A stretch of 12,340 nt of DNA from a bacterium (GCA_021821565.1 JAKACI010000021.1:1-12340); one strand, 5' to 3'. Positions 1 through 7,146 are shown, counted from the stretch's first letter. Notes: generated by a model from the letters alone, not told the origin. Numbers and translations: made by a program.

Positions 1-2
1 AA

Positions 3-983
3 AAAAACAATTTAAAAAATATAGATGTTTCAATTCCTATCGGTAATTTAGTATGCGTTACCGGAGTTTCAGGGTCGGGGAAAAGCACTTTAGTTATAGA
101 TACCTTGTATGAAGCTATTTTTAATTATAAAAACGGAATAAAAGATTTTTCAAAATTTAATGTTGATTTCATTGAAAACATAAATCTAATTGACAGAGTA
201 ATAGATATTGATCAATCGCCTATCGGCAGAACGCCGAGGTCTAATCCTGCAACTTATACAGGTATTTTTACAATAATCAGGTCATTATTCACTGAAACTA
301 AAGAATCAAAAATAAGAGGATATCAGCCCGGCAGATTCAGTTTTAACGTGAAAGGGGGGAGATGCGAAGCCTGCGCCGGAGACGGAGTTAAAAAGATTGA
401 GATGCTATTTATGCCGGATGTTTACGTTACCTGCGATGTTTGCAAAGGCAAAAGATATAACAGCCAAACGCTTGAGATTAAATATAAAGATAAAAATATT
501 TATGACATTTTAAATATGACTTTTAAAGAAGCTTATGATTTTTTCGGGAGCATACCGCCGCTTGCGCATAAAATAAAATTTTTAATAGACGTGGGACTGG
601 ATTATATTACTTTAGGACAGCTTGCGACGACTCTTTCGGGAGGGGAAGCCCAAAGAATAAAATTGTCAAAAGAACTGTCAAGACCGAATGAGTTTAAAAC
701 ACTTTATATTTTAGACGAACCTACAACAGGATTACATTTTGAAGATATAAAAAAATTATTAAAAATTATTAATTTATTAGTTGATTCAGGAAATACCGTT
801 GTTGTAATTGAACATAATATGGATGTAATAAAATGCGCAGACTATATAATTGATATTGGACCGGAAGGGGGAGACGGCGGCGGCTTTGTGGTTGCGGAAG
901 GAAATCCTTACGAAATAATACTGAACGAAAATTCATTGACGGGAAAATATTTAAAAAATGAAATAGACATTAACAACGTATAA
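3..983 (+). CDS. uvrA: UvrA, excinuclease ABC subunit A (C-terminal part, 5' truncated by window edge)
   Basis: UvrA is the DNA-damage-recognition ATPase of nucleotide excision repair; it loads UvrB at lesions in the cytoplasm. The frame is open from base 3, so the gene starts upstream and only the last 326 residues are visible. The second ATPase domain is complete: Walker [10 protein letters not shown] is at bases 63-89, a zinc module has C121, C124, C144 and C147 (CEAC and CDVC), the ABC signature LSGGEAQR is at about 211-218, Walker [12 protein letters not shown] at about 235-245, and the switch histidine is in VIEHN. The C-terminal [12 protein letters not shown] block is typical of UvrA. 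I see no frameshift or missing motif. The gene is followed by a 188-bp gap before an unrelated respiratory cluster, so co-transcription is unlikely. Family identity is very secure. Confidence 0.97.
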   Translation, partial: KNNLKNIDVSIPIGNLVCVTGVSGSGKSTLVIDTLYEAIFNYKNGIKDFSKFNVDFIENINLIDRVIDIDQSPIGRTPRSNPATYTGIFTIIRSLFTETKESKIRGYQPGRFSFNVKGGRCEACAGDGVKKIEMLFMPDVYVTCDVCKGKRYNSQTLEIKYKDKNIYDILNMTFKEAYDFFGSIPPLAHKIKFLIDVGLDYITLGQLATTLSGGEAQRIKLSKELSRPNEFKTLYILDEPTTGLHFEDIKKLLKIINLLVDSGNTVVVIEHNMDVIKCADYIIDIGPEGGDGGGFVVAEGNPYEIILNENSLTGKYLKNEIDINNV

Positions 984-1031
984 ATAGTGAACCTTAGACC
1001 AAGCTGCCAAAAATAAAATTGTAAAAAAGTA

Positions 1032-1060
1032 TTGACTTTAACCTCGTATAGTGATAAAAA
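1032..1060 (+). promoter_or_regulatory. Possible sigma70-type promoter for the Rieske/cytochrome b cluster
   Basis: TTGACT at 1032-1037 is followed after 17 bases by TAAAAA at 1055-1060. It lies in the gap between uvrA and the Rieske gene, about 110 bases before the start codon. The -35 is good and the -10 is mediocre; in such AT-rich DNA chance matches are common. Confidence 0.35.
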
Positions 1061-1157
1061 ATAAATATTAAGTAGTAAAATTTTATTACATCGTTTTAAT
1101 AAAATATCTACATAATCGCTTAATTTTTAAATTCATTATATTTAAATCAAAAAAAAA

Positions 1158-1165
1158 GGGGGGGG
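1158..1165 (+). promoter_or_regulatory. G8 Shine-Dalgarno tract of the Rieske gene
   Basis: Eight consecutive G residues, directly preceded by nine A residues (1149-1157), end six bases before the ATG at 1172. It is positioned as a ribosome binding site, but it is a pure homopolymer instead of the usual AGGAGG. Such tracts can vary in length by slippage, which would alter site strength or spacing. Confidence 0.6.
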
Positions 1166-1171
1166 TTAAAA

Positions 1172-1690
1172 ATGGCAAAAAGCTCGGAAGAATCGCCTTC
1201 AAGGCGAACTTTTATGATGGTCGTCATTGGATTGATTTCAACTGTTATCGGTATCGCATTAGCGGTTCCTATTCTTGGAACAGTTTTAAATCCATTGTTT
1301 AAAAAAAGGGATATTGTCTGGACAAAGTTAGGCAAAACCAGTGATTTAAATTTAAAACCGTTAACTCCAAAATTTGTGCCCGTCTATTTTAAAGTTAAAG
1401 AAGGATGGTCTGTTAATACATTGCCAAGGCAGGTAGTCGTCGTAAAACAGGTTAACGGAGATTTGCTATTCTTTTCTAATCAGTGCACGCATTTAGGATG
1501 TCCTTTACATTGGATACCTGCAAGACAAAAATTTCTATGCCCGTGCCATGGAGGTATGTTTAACGCAACAGGAAAGGTAGTCGGCGGACCTCCGCCAAGA
1601 CCTCTTTATCAGTGGGTTCATAAAATGGAAGGAAATATTGTTTACATTCAAAATAAGTTTAAAGACAATCCAAAAGACAGGGGGATATGA
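1172..1690 (+). CDS. Rieske 2Fe-2S protein of a cytochrome bc/b6-type complex
   Basis: This 172-residue protein is the high-potential iron-sulfur subunit that takes an electron from quinol and passes it to a c-type cytochrome on the outer face of the membrane. The N-terminus has a twin-arginine-like motif SRRTFM at residues 10-15 followed by one hydrophobic helix (about 16-40), so it should be Tat-exported and remain membrane-anchored. The Rieske fold is clear: box I CTHLGC (105-110) gives ligands C105 and H107, and box II CPCHGG (123-128) gives C123 and H126. C110 and C125 would form the structural disulfide. A proline loop, GPPPRPL, lies at 139-145. Length is normal for the family. The stop codon overlaps the start of the cytochrome b gene, so the two are co-translated. 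The equivalent gene is called petA or qcrA in different bacteria. Confidence 0.95.
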   Translation: MAKSSEESPSRRTFMMVVIGLISTVIGIALAVPILGTVLNPLFKKRDIVWTKLGKTSDLNLKPLTPKFVPVYFKVKEGWSVNTLPRQVVVVKQVNGDLLFFSNQCTHLGCPLHWIPARQKFLCPCHGGMFNATGKVVGGPPPRPLYQWVHKMEGNIVYIQNKFKDNPKDRGI

Positions 1691-2796
1691 TGTTTAAACA
1701 AATTCAAAACTGGTTTGATGAAAGAATCGGTCTAACCAAAGTTATAGAAGAATTTAACGGTGAGAGGATACCGAGACGCGGAGGCTGGGCATACACACTT
1801 GGAAGCGTACTTGCTTTCCTTTTTACCGTACAGGTAGTAACAGGCATATTTCTATTATTTTATTACGTGCCTTATTTTCCGGTAGCAAGAAATGCAACTT
1901 ATTTTATAAAAAATCATGTTATTCTTGGAAATATATTGTTAGGCATTCATCTCTGGGGCGCCTTTACGATGATATTTATTATACTTGTTCATATGGCAAG
2001 GGTGTACTTTTCCGGAGCTTATAAAAAACCTAGAGAATTGCAATGGATTGTGGGTATGGTTTTATTTTCCGTAGTCGTAGTTTTAGGTTTGACAGGATAT
2101 ATGCTTGTAGGAAATGAAAACTCATGGTGGACTATAAACGTTCTTGACAATGTCGCTTCACATACGCCGTTTATCGGGGGATTTTTAAGAATTATAGTAA
2201 AAGGAGGCACAGAAACAAGTGTTTTAACAATGCAGCATATTTTTGCGGTGCACGTATGGTTATTGCCAATCGTAGTAATAATGTTTATACCTATACATTT
2301 ATTTTTAATAAGAAAAACAGGTCATCAGGGTATGGCTTTAGAATACAAAAATAGCAAACTGAGCGACGACGATGAAAAAAAATGGCAGCATCCGGACGGA
2401 ACTGTGCCGTTTTTTCCTGACCAATTTTATAAAGATATGATTGTTGCAATATTTGTTTTTGCTGTTGTATATCTTTTAGCAGTGTATGTAGGCGCTTATA
2501 TCGGACCTATGTACAGACCGTTAGCCGTTCATTTCGCTCCTGAGGCAGACTGGTATTTTCTTGCAAATGAAGAATTGCTGAAATTTTTCCCCGGTCACGG
2601 ACTTATTATATTTTCAACATTTCTTATTCCTTCAATCGGTTTTGCAATACTATTTGCTCTTCCGTTTATTGACAGGACAAAGGAAAGAAGTCCGTTTAAG
2701 AGACCGGCGGCAACTGTTCTGGGAATATTGTTTCTCCTTTTGTTAGTTTATTTAACATTAATCGGCGGAGAACCTAAGGCGCCGGCGACAGTTTAA
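1687..2796 (+). CDS. Cytochrome b of a bc/b6-type quinol oxidase complex (full-length, N+C domains)
   Basis: The 369-residue integral membrane protein carries the two b haems and the quinol sites of a Rieske/cytochrome b complex. H88 and H102 (13 residues between) and H189 and H204 (14 between) are the haem ligands. The 14-residue second spacing is the b6/low-GC type; mitochondrial cytochrome b has 13. The Qo-site PEWY equivalent reads PEADWY at 285-290. Both halves, corresponding to cytochrome b6 and subunit IV, are in one chain with about eight helices. At the position of the b6 haem-ci cysteine (FYCLGG) this protein has AYTLGS with T37, so a covalent haem ci is not expected. The start is ATG at 1687 or 1690; AGGGGG at 1679-1684 is better spaced for 1690. 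Either start overlaps the Rieske stop. Confidence 0.94.
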   Translation: MMFKQIQNWFDERIGLTKVIEEFNGERIPRRGGWAYTLGSVLAFLFTVQVVTGIFLLFYYVPYFPVARNATYFIKNHVILGNILLGIHLWGAFTMIFIILVHMARVYFSGAYKKPRELQWIVGMVLFSVVVVLGLTGYMLVGNENSWWTINVLDNVASHTPFIGGFLRIIVKGGTETSVLTMQHIFAVHVWLLPIVVIMFIPIHLFLIRKTGHQGMALEYKNSKLSDDDEKKWQHPDGTVPFFPDQFYKDMIVAIFVFAVVYLLAVYVGAYIGPMYRPLAVHFAPEADWYFLANEELLKFFPGHGLIIFSTFLIPSIGFAILFALPFIDRTKERSPFKRPAATVLGILFLLLLVYLTLIGGEPKAPATV

Positions 2797-2933
2797 CATT
2801 TTACTAATAAATAATAAATAATATATCGGGTAAATTTGAACACAGATTAAAGATTATTGATTTTAAAAATAAACCTGATTAATTTATTATTAAATATTAA
2901 TTATGAAGTCGCTAATAACAATTATTACTTAAT

Positions 2934-2938
2934 AGGAG
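2934..2938 (+). promoter_or_regulatory. Ribosome binding site of the CxxCH membrane protein
   Basis: AGGAG lies nine bases before the ATG at 2948 and supports that start. The 151-bp gap after cytochrome b contains no convincing terminator, so read-through from the Rieske operon is likely. Confidence 0.6.
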
Positions 2939-2947
2939 TAAATTAAG

Positions 2948-4489
2948 ATGAATTTAGGAACTATAGATATATTTAATCTTTTTATAAATCGATTAGCTTT
3001 AGGATTTATGGCAATCGCATTTATATCTCATTATATAGGGATATTTAAAAAAGAGGATAGGTATTTTAGGCTGGCAAAGCCTTTAATTCTTATTTCATTA
3101 ATAATTGGAACAATTCAGACGATTGTTTATTTTTATTTTTTAAGCCTGTTAAGAAACGGCATACCAAACTTCTGGATATTAATGAATAAACTCCAGCCGG
3201 GAGTTATAGGTTATTCTATGGATTCGCTCTTAATATTTTTAATTTTAGGAGCTATATATTATGCAGGATTTGATTCCAGAGCTAATACAAGACATCAAGG
3301 GTGGAATGTTTTTATCGGGATAATAGCATTTGTCTTTGGGTTTTTGTCGGATATTTTTTATACGATAACGGAAAGTTATACAATAGGTCCGACTCCGCCG
3401 ACTGCGATAAGAACACCGATGTCAATATTATTAGTTATTGAAAAAAATATTCAGCTGTTTGTTCTTGCGGGCGCTATACTCGCAATTTATGCAGCCGTCA
3501 GATATATCGCGTCTTCAAAAAAAGAAGATAAAGAATTTTACGACTGGATGGGTTCTTTCGCAAGTATTATAACCGTTATGTTTCTTATTGCTTACCCAAT
3601 AGTGTACTTCGCCTGGTTTAAACATTTCAGGGCTACCTCCAGTACAGGATTTAATAGAATAATGCTCGGAAAATACCAGTGGATAATGTATGACTTTTTA
3701 GAATCATTCGGCGCCGCATTGATTTTAAATTTTATTTATATGCTGTGGAAATTAATAAACGGAAGAGATAAAAGCAAGCCCACAATATCTGTCGGATTGA
3801 TAGGATTTTTAATAATAGTCGCTATTATATCGTTGATATTTGGCGATCTACCTCTTTCGATGGGTGTTTTAGGTAATATGCAGCCTGTAAAATATCTTGC
3901 GCTTGCAGGATTGTTTTTGACTGGTTTTTTAGTTCTAGGATATTATCTGAAAGATTTAACGCCTAATTTTAAATTTGGAAATATTTCAAAAATACCCCAA
4001 TTCTTTCTTATAGCCGGCGGATTGTTAGTTGCTTTTAATGTTCCTTTAATGGGGTATATGAAAATAGCGGCAAGAGGTACAAATAGAATAATTTACCAGA
4101 CGATGAATCTCAGCGGATCTAAATATGTACCGCCTATTGTGTACCCTTGGCCCGTAAAAAAAGGATTTGGATTATTGCATGATAAATGCGTTCTTTGCCA
4201 TACGCTAAACAGGGTTGAAAGATATAACGGTAAAGCGTACGGTCCGTTTAAAAATCTTGTTCTTCATCAGATGAAAGTAGTTAACGGATGCCCTATTACA
4301 ACAGCTGAAGGAAAAGAAGTCGTTAAATATTTAGATTCTTTAAATATTATCGCTTACAACCTGCATCTTGCAAAAGAGCATAAAAAATGGACTCCGCCGG
4401 CATCATTGCCATGGGGAAAACCTGCGGCTTCAACCGTAAAATTAAAAGTTAAAAAATCTAAATCAAAGGTTTTGACAAAAAAAAGTTGA
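2948..4489 (+). CDS. Polytopic membrane protein with C-terminal mono-haem cytochrome c domain
   Basis: I do not recognise a named family for this 513-residue protein. About ten hydrophobic helices can be placed (roughly 15-32, 44-68, 90-107, 120-140, 163-187, 203-224, 247-268, 279-298, 314-332, 350-371). After them comes a soluble tail with a single haem-attachment site, CVLCH, at 414-418. M442 or H440, about 22-24 residues after H418, are candidate distal ligands. The tail ends in a lysine-rich, low-complexity stretch (498-512). The haem domain must lie outside the cytoplasm for maturation, consistent with an even helix number and an outside N-terminus. Its place directly after Rieske and cytochrome b genes, with no c1 gene present, suggests it receives electrons from the Rieske protein. 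The N-terminal half vaguely recalls quinol-oxidase-like membrane proteins, but I cannot support a specific assignment. Confidence 0.75.
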   Translation: MNLGTIDIFNLFINRLALGFMAIAFISHYIGIFKKEDRYFRLAKPLILISLIIGTIQTIVYFYFLSLLRNGIPNFWILMNKLQPGVIGYSMDSLLIFLILGAIYYAGFDSRANTRHQGWNVFIGIIAFVFGFLSDIFYTITESYTIGPTPPTAIRTPMSILLVIEKNIQLFVLAGAILAIYAAVRYIASSKKEDKEFYDWMGSFASIITVMFLIAYPIVYFAWFKHFRATSSTGFNRIMLGKYQWIMYDFLESFGAALILNFIYMLWKLINGRDKSKPTISVGLIGFLIIVAIISLIFGDLPLSMGVLGNMQPVKYLALAGLFLTGFLVLGYYLKDLTPNFKFGNISKIPQFFLIAGGLLVAFNVPLMGYMKIAARGTNRIIYQTMNLSGSKYVPPIVYPWPVKKGFGLLHDKCVLCHTLNRVERYNGKAYGPFKNLVLHQMKVVNGCPITTAEGKEVVKYLDSLNIIAYNLHLAKEHKKWTPPASLPWGKPAASTVKLKVKKSKSKVLTKKS

Positions 4490-4537
4490 TTTAAATTATT
4501 TAAATATTATCAATTAAAATTTTGCAGGTAAAATTTT

Positions 4538-4574
4538 ATAGGCATTTACTTTAAAATAAGTAAATGCCTATTTT
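4538..4574 (+). terminator. Intrinsic terminator after the bc-type cluster
   Basis: A perfect 14-bp stem, ATAGGCATTTACTT (4538-4551) against AAGTAAATGCCTAT (4558-4571), closes a six-base loop and runs into TTTT. It begins 48 bases after the stop of the CxxCH protein and separates the redox cluster from the ATP synthase genes. The T-tract is short. Confidence 0.75.
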
Positions 4575-4601
4575 GCAATAAATTATCATTTATAAAAATT
4601 A

Positions 4602-4607
4602 TATAAT
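4602..4607 (+). promoter_or_regulatory. Possible -10 box for the F0 cluster
   Basis: A consensus TATAAT lies 21 bases before the ATG at 4629, just downstream of the preceding terminator. No good -35 is seen at 16-18 bases. If used, the leader would be only about 15 bases, which fits the absence of a Shine-Dalgarno sequence before that gene. AT-richness makes this weak. Confidence 0.3.
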
Positions 4608-4628
4608 TTAATTATTAATAAATGCAAT

Positions 4629-4844
4629 ATGGATAAAGAATTTATAAAACAAATAACAAGAATGAGTTCTCTCGGTTTGAATGTTATAATTTCTTCTATT
4701 ATAGGGTTTATTATAGGATATTATTTGGATAAATATACAGGATATATTTATCTTTTTGTGATTATTTTTACAATAATAGGATTTAGTGCGGGAATTTATG
4801 AAATTTATAAACAAATTAAAAAAGAACTTAATACTAAAGTATGA
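4629..4844 (+). CDS. AtpZ/AtpI-family small membrane protein of the F0 cluster
   Basis: This 71-residue protein has two hydrophobic helices (about 15-33 and 39-60) joined by a short turn containing GYYLDKYTG. This matches the AtpZ-type 'F0F1 ATPase-associated' small proteins, which have a GxxLDxxxG turn and a basic C-terminus. Members are thought to help ATP synthase assembly or Mg2+ handling. It is the first gene of a four-gene F0 cluster and overlaps the next gene by 47 bases, implying translational coupling. There is no visible Shine-Dalgarno sequence before the ATG. A shorter start at M12 is possible but would remove part of the amphipathic N-terminus. The open frame on the opposite strand is a shadow. 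Confidence 0.75.
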   Translation: MDKEFIKQITRMSSLGLNVIISSIIGFIIGYYLDKYTGYIYLFVIIFTIIGFSAGIYEIYKQIKKELNTKV

Positions 4845-5217
4845 AAATTATCAAAATATATCACCGCTTATTAATATTCCTTTTACAATCGGTTTAGCTA
4901 TTTTTTTTATAGCAGGTTTATTTACGGTAATTATATTTAATGGTATGAATTTTACGTTAAGTATATTTATTGGTTTCATAATTGCTTTTGCTTTTTACAT
5001 TGATATGAGTTTATATATTTCCAAACACATAAAAAATTTAAATCCTGTTTTAGCAATTATTAATTTAATAAAAAACTTGTTCTTAACCGCTTTTTTTTTT
5101 ATAATAACATATAAATTAATTCGTTATAATTTCATCGGCGTATCTATCGGTTTTACAATTATGCCTTTTTCAATTTTATGGGCATGGATATTTTGGTCTG
5201 ATTTATTAATTAAATAA
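4798..5217 (+). CDS. atpI: ATP synthase subunit I (AtpI-like), four-helix membrane protein
   Basis: This highly hydrophobic protein of about 139 residues has four predicted helices and little else, with a charged turn after helix 2 (SKHIKNLNP). That is the architecture of AtpI, an accessory protein that helps assemble the c-ring. Sequence conservation in this family is low, so position just before atpB is the main evidence. I chose the ATG at 4798, with a weak GCGGGA five or so bases upstream, over a GTG at 4786. Both lie inside the preceding gene in another frame. No other in-frame start is available before the first helix. A 201-bp AT-rich gap separates it from atpB. Confidence 0.7.
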   Translation: MKFINKLKKNLILKYENYQNISPLINIPFTIGLAIFFIAGLFTVIIFNGMNFTLSIFIGFIIAFAFYIDMSLYISKHIKNLNPVLAIINLIKNLFLTAFFFIITYKLIRYNFIGVSIGFTIMPFSILWAWIFWSDLLIK

Positions 5218-5418
5218 TAATATTCATAATTATGTAATATCTGCATTAATTTTATATTTAGGATGATAATGTAAAAGTTTTTTTGGTTAAATTGTCTGTA
5301 AATATTTAGTATTTAAGTTTATGCATTAAATAAGTTATTATGTTAATTGAAATATTAATTTTATAATCATTATTAAGATTATTAAATTATATTAAATAAA
5401 TTTATGAGGTTTTGATAT

Positions 5419-6099
5419 ATGTTAGAAGCACCGATATTAATTAATATTCCCGGAATTCCAATTTACTGGACTATGACTATTATTACAATGATAATAGTTC
5501 TTTCTCTTTCGTTCATTATTGGAAAAAATTTAAAAGTTGTTCCGGGTGCGGCTCAAAGTTTTATCGAGCTTATTATAATAATGACGGAATATTTTCTTAA
5601 AGAAATTATTGGCGACGAAGGCGCAATATATCTGCCTTTAATTGCTTCTTTTGCCGTCTTTATATTATTTTCTAATTTGATAGGGAGTATTCCGGGATTT
5701 ACGTCTCCTACGGAAACAATTGATACAACCGCTGCATTAGCTTTGATAGTGTTTATTTTATCTCATTTTATGGGTGCAAAAAAACATGGGTTTAAATATC
5801 TGAAGAAATTTTTAGGTCCATTAATAGTATTGGCTCCGATAATGATAATAATAGAAGTTATGTCTGCGCTTTCAAGACCTTTTTCCCATGCATTGCGACT
5901 ATTTGCAAATATATTTGCGGAAGGATTTATGGTAACGGTTTTATTGTTTCTGCTACCGTGGGTTGTTCCGGCTATAATGATGTATATGCAAATTTTTACC
6001 GATTTTATGCAGGCGTTTGTTTTTTATCTTCTCGCTATAATTTATATAGCGCTTTCCCTTGAATCGGAAGAAATGGTAGAGGAAGAGAATGCGCTCTAA
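5419..6099 (+). CDS. atpB: ATP synthase F0 subunit a
   Basis: Subunit a forms the two half-channels through which ions reach the c-ring. The 226-residue protein contains the signature LSRPFSHALRLFANIFAEG (about 151-169), with the essential arginine at R160 (equivalent to Escherichia coli R210) and N164. Q198 in the last helix, MQAFVFYLLAIIYIALS, matches the conserved glutamine E. coli Q252. SNLIGSIPG at 85-93 is another family hallmark. The protein is somewhat shorter than the E. coli subunit but is typical for bacteria with short N-termini. GAGG at 5405-5408 is a distant ribosome binding site. It is followed 71 bases later by atpE. A TATAAT at 5362-5367 in the upstream gap has no good -35. 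Confidence 0.96.
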   Translation: MLEAPILINIPGIPIYWTMTIITMIIVLSLSFIIGKNLKVVPGAAQSFIELIIIMTEYFLKEIIGDEGAIYLPLIASFAVFILFSNLIGSIPGFTSPTETIDTTAALALIVFILSHFMGAKKHGFKYLKKFLGPLIVLAPIMIIIEVMSALSRPFSHALRLFANIFAEGFMVTVLLFLLPWVVPAIMMYMQIFTDFMQAFVFYLLAIIYIALSLESEEMVEEENAL

Positions 6100-6161
6100 A
6101 TTCAATAACAATAAAATAAATAGATAAGATAATAAATTAATTTTTAAAATAATATTATATT

Positions 6162-6168
6162 GGAGGGG
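6162..6168 (+). promoter_or_regulatory. Strong ribosome binding site of atpE
   Basis: GGAGGGG lies two bases before the ATG at 6171, with its GGAGG core four bases before. It is the strongest-looking Shine-Dalgarno of the F0 cluster, as expected because the c subunit is needed in many copies per complex. Confidence 0.7.
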
Positions 6169-6170
6169 AA

Positions 6171-6590
6171 ATGTTTAAAATTTTTTCTTTTTTAGCAGCT
6201 TTCGCAATTATATTGTTTGAAAGCGCTAAGGTTTTCGCAGCGAATATAGCAGCTCATAATATGGCTGGACCAGCACATACAGTACATACATCAGTACATA
6301 CAATAGTCGCTTCGCATGCAGATATTATGTCTAAGAGCTTGTTCTTTGGGCTTTCAGCGCTTGGCGGCGGTTTAGCTATCGGATTAGGTGTTATAGGTGC
6401 CGGCGTCGGCATGGGAAGTGCCGTCAGGGGCGCGTTGGAATCTATGGGTAGAAATCCTGCTATGGAAAAGAAGCTTGTCGTATGGATGATTACAGGTATG
6501 GCAATTATGGAATCATTAGCATTGTATGCGTTATTAATTACATTTATTTTATTTTATGCAAATCCGTTCAAAGCAATAATTTTAAAATAA
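6171..6590 (+). CDS. atpE: ATP synthase F0 subunit c with N-terminal presequence and histidine repeat
   Basis: This is the rotor-ring proteolipid. The C-terminal 85 residues are the normal two-helix hairpin: a glycine-rich helix (GGGLAIGLGVIGAGVGMG, 65-82), the polar loop RNP (94-96), and a second helix with the ion-binding carboxylate E114 followed by S115 and Y119. The Na+-type glutamine of helix 1 is M81 here, so proton coupling is more likely than sodium. The oddity is length: 139 residues against about 75-90. Residues 1-23 look like a signal peptide (hydrophobic core, ending KVFAA), and 25-52 is a histidine-rich linker (H29, H36, H39, H43, H49) with an HT-V-HT-SV-HT repeat encoded by a 12-base tandem duplication. 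Signal-like presequences are known in some deltaproteobacterial c subunits; the histidine segment seems unusual. Confidence 0.95.
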   Translation: MFKIFSFLAAFAIILFESAKVFAANIAAHNMAGPAHTVHTSVHTIVASHADIMSKSLFFGLSALGGGLAIGLGVIGAGVGMGSAVRGALESMGRNPAMEKKLVVWMITGMAIMESLALYALLITFILFYANPFKAIILK

Positions 6591-6655
6591 GTTTATATAT
6601 AACTATATCTAAAAAGGTCTGTACAAATTATTATCGAGTTTCAACACTTTGTTTA

Positions 6656-6699
6656 AAGCTGTCGTTTATAACTTTATGAACGACAGCTTATTTATTTTT
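6656..6699 (+). terminator. Intrinsic terminator after atpE
   Basis: AAGCTGTCGTT (6656-6666) pairs perfectly with AACGACAGCTT (6679-6689), with a further G-T and two A-T pairs possible inside, followed by a T-rich run to 6699. It lies 66 bases after the atpE stop. Transcription ends here, before any b-subunit or F1 gene. Confidence 0.8.
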
Positions 6700-6851
6700 A
6701 ATATATGCAATTAACATGTAATTATTTCTTAACTGCATACCATGAAAGACATCCACATACTGTTGCTTCATCAGATTTATTTATGTGTCATAATGTATAT
6801 AGCGGTCATAATATTTTGCGTATTTAGATTCCATAAAATAATAATGTAATA

Positions 6852-7058
6852 CCCAAAATTGCCGATAGAGATTATTAAAAGTGCCTTAAAGTTATATAAA
6901 TACTGAATTCCTGCCTGCGCAGGAATGACACCCAACGGGTGAAACGATAAATCTTCGCAAAATCATTCCCGCGCAAGCGGGTACGCTTTAAAGCCGTCGG
7001 CATTTAGACGGCTCATCTAGAAAAATTAGAAAAATAATTTTCTATCGGCAATTTTGGG
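6852..7058 (+). repeat. MITE-like structured repeat, copy 1 (intact ends)
   Basis: This 207-bp element begins with CCCAAAATTGCCGATAGA and ends with its exact reverse complement, an 18-bp terminal inverted repeat. Four hairpins lie inside: ATTCCTGC/GCAGGAAT (6907-6926), CACCC/GGGTG (6929-6941), CCCGC/GCGGG with a GCAA loop (6968-6981), and AGCCGTC/GACGGCT (6992-7013). A second copy at 9478 aligns along nearly the whole length in the same orientation. No open frame is present, so it is non-autonomous. I see no clear target-site duplication. It carries a 9-bp internal tandem duplication near the right end that copy 2 lacks. Confidence 0.85.
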
Positions 7059-7086
7059 ATTGCAGGATTAATGAATTTAGCATCAT

Positions 7087-7115
7087 TTGAAGAAGTAATA
7101 TGAAAATGATACAAT
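7087..7115 (+). promoter_or_regulatory. Promoter of the TauE/SafE-family gene
   Basis: TTGAAG (7087-7092), a 17-base spacer, then TACAAT (7110-7115) preceded by TGA, an extended -10. The expected start site near 7122 gives a leader of about 25 bases containing the ribosome binding site AGGAG at 7131-7135. It lies just outside the right end of repeat copy 1. Confidence 0.6.
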
Positions 7116-7146
7116 AAATACTAAATACAAAGGAGTATATTGAGCA

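Larger units (their letters stand above)
6591..7146. other. Gene-poor gap between atpE and the TauE-family gene
   Basis: This stretch of over 500 bases holds the atpE terminator, one copy of the structured repeat element (6852-7058) and a promoter for the next gene. Between 6700 and 6851 there is no convincing gene. The minus strand shows two short adjoining peptides in different frames (see findings), which may be a decayed small gene. Confidence 0.7.

Noticed and set aside
4608..4814. Minus-strand open frame opposite the AtpZ-type gene
   Set aside because: Low-complexity, lysine/asparagine-rich translation with no family pattern; the + strand frame has a clear family match and operon context.
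5218..5418. A promoter for atpB in the 201-base gap (TATAAT at 5362-5367)
   Set aside because: No -35 at acceptable spacing; TATAAT-like words are expected by chance in such AT-rich DNA.
6171..6590. Sodium-specific subunit c
   Set aside because: The helix-1 glutamine of Na+ rings is methionine here, so the carboxylate-serine-tyrosine resemblance alone is insufficient.
6852..7058. CRISPR array or tRNA as explanation of the hairpin-rich repeat
   Set aside because: There are no regularly spaced identical repeats with unique spacers, and no cloverleaf or CCA end; terminal inverted repeats and a second full copy fit a mobile element better.
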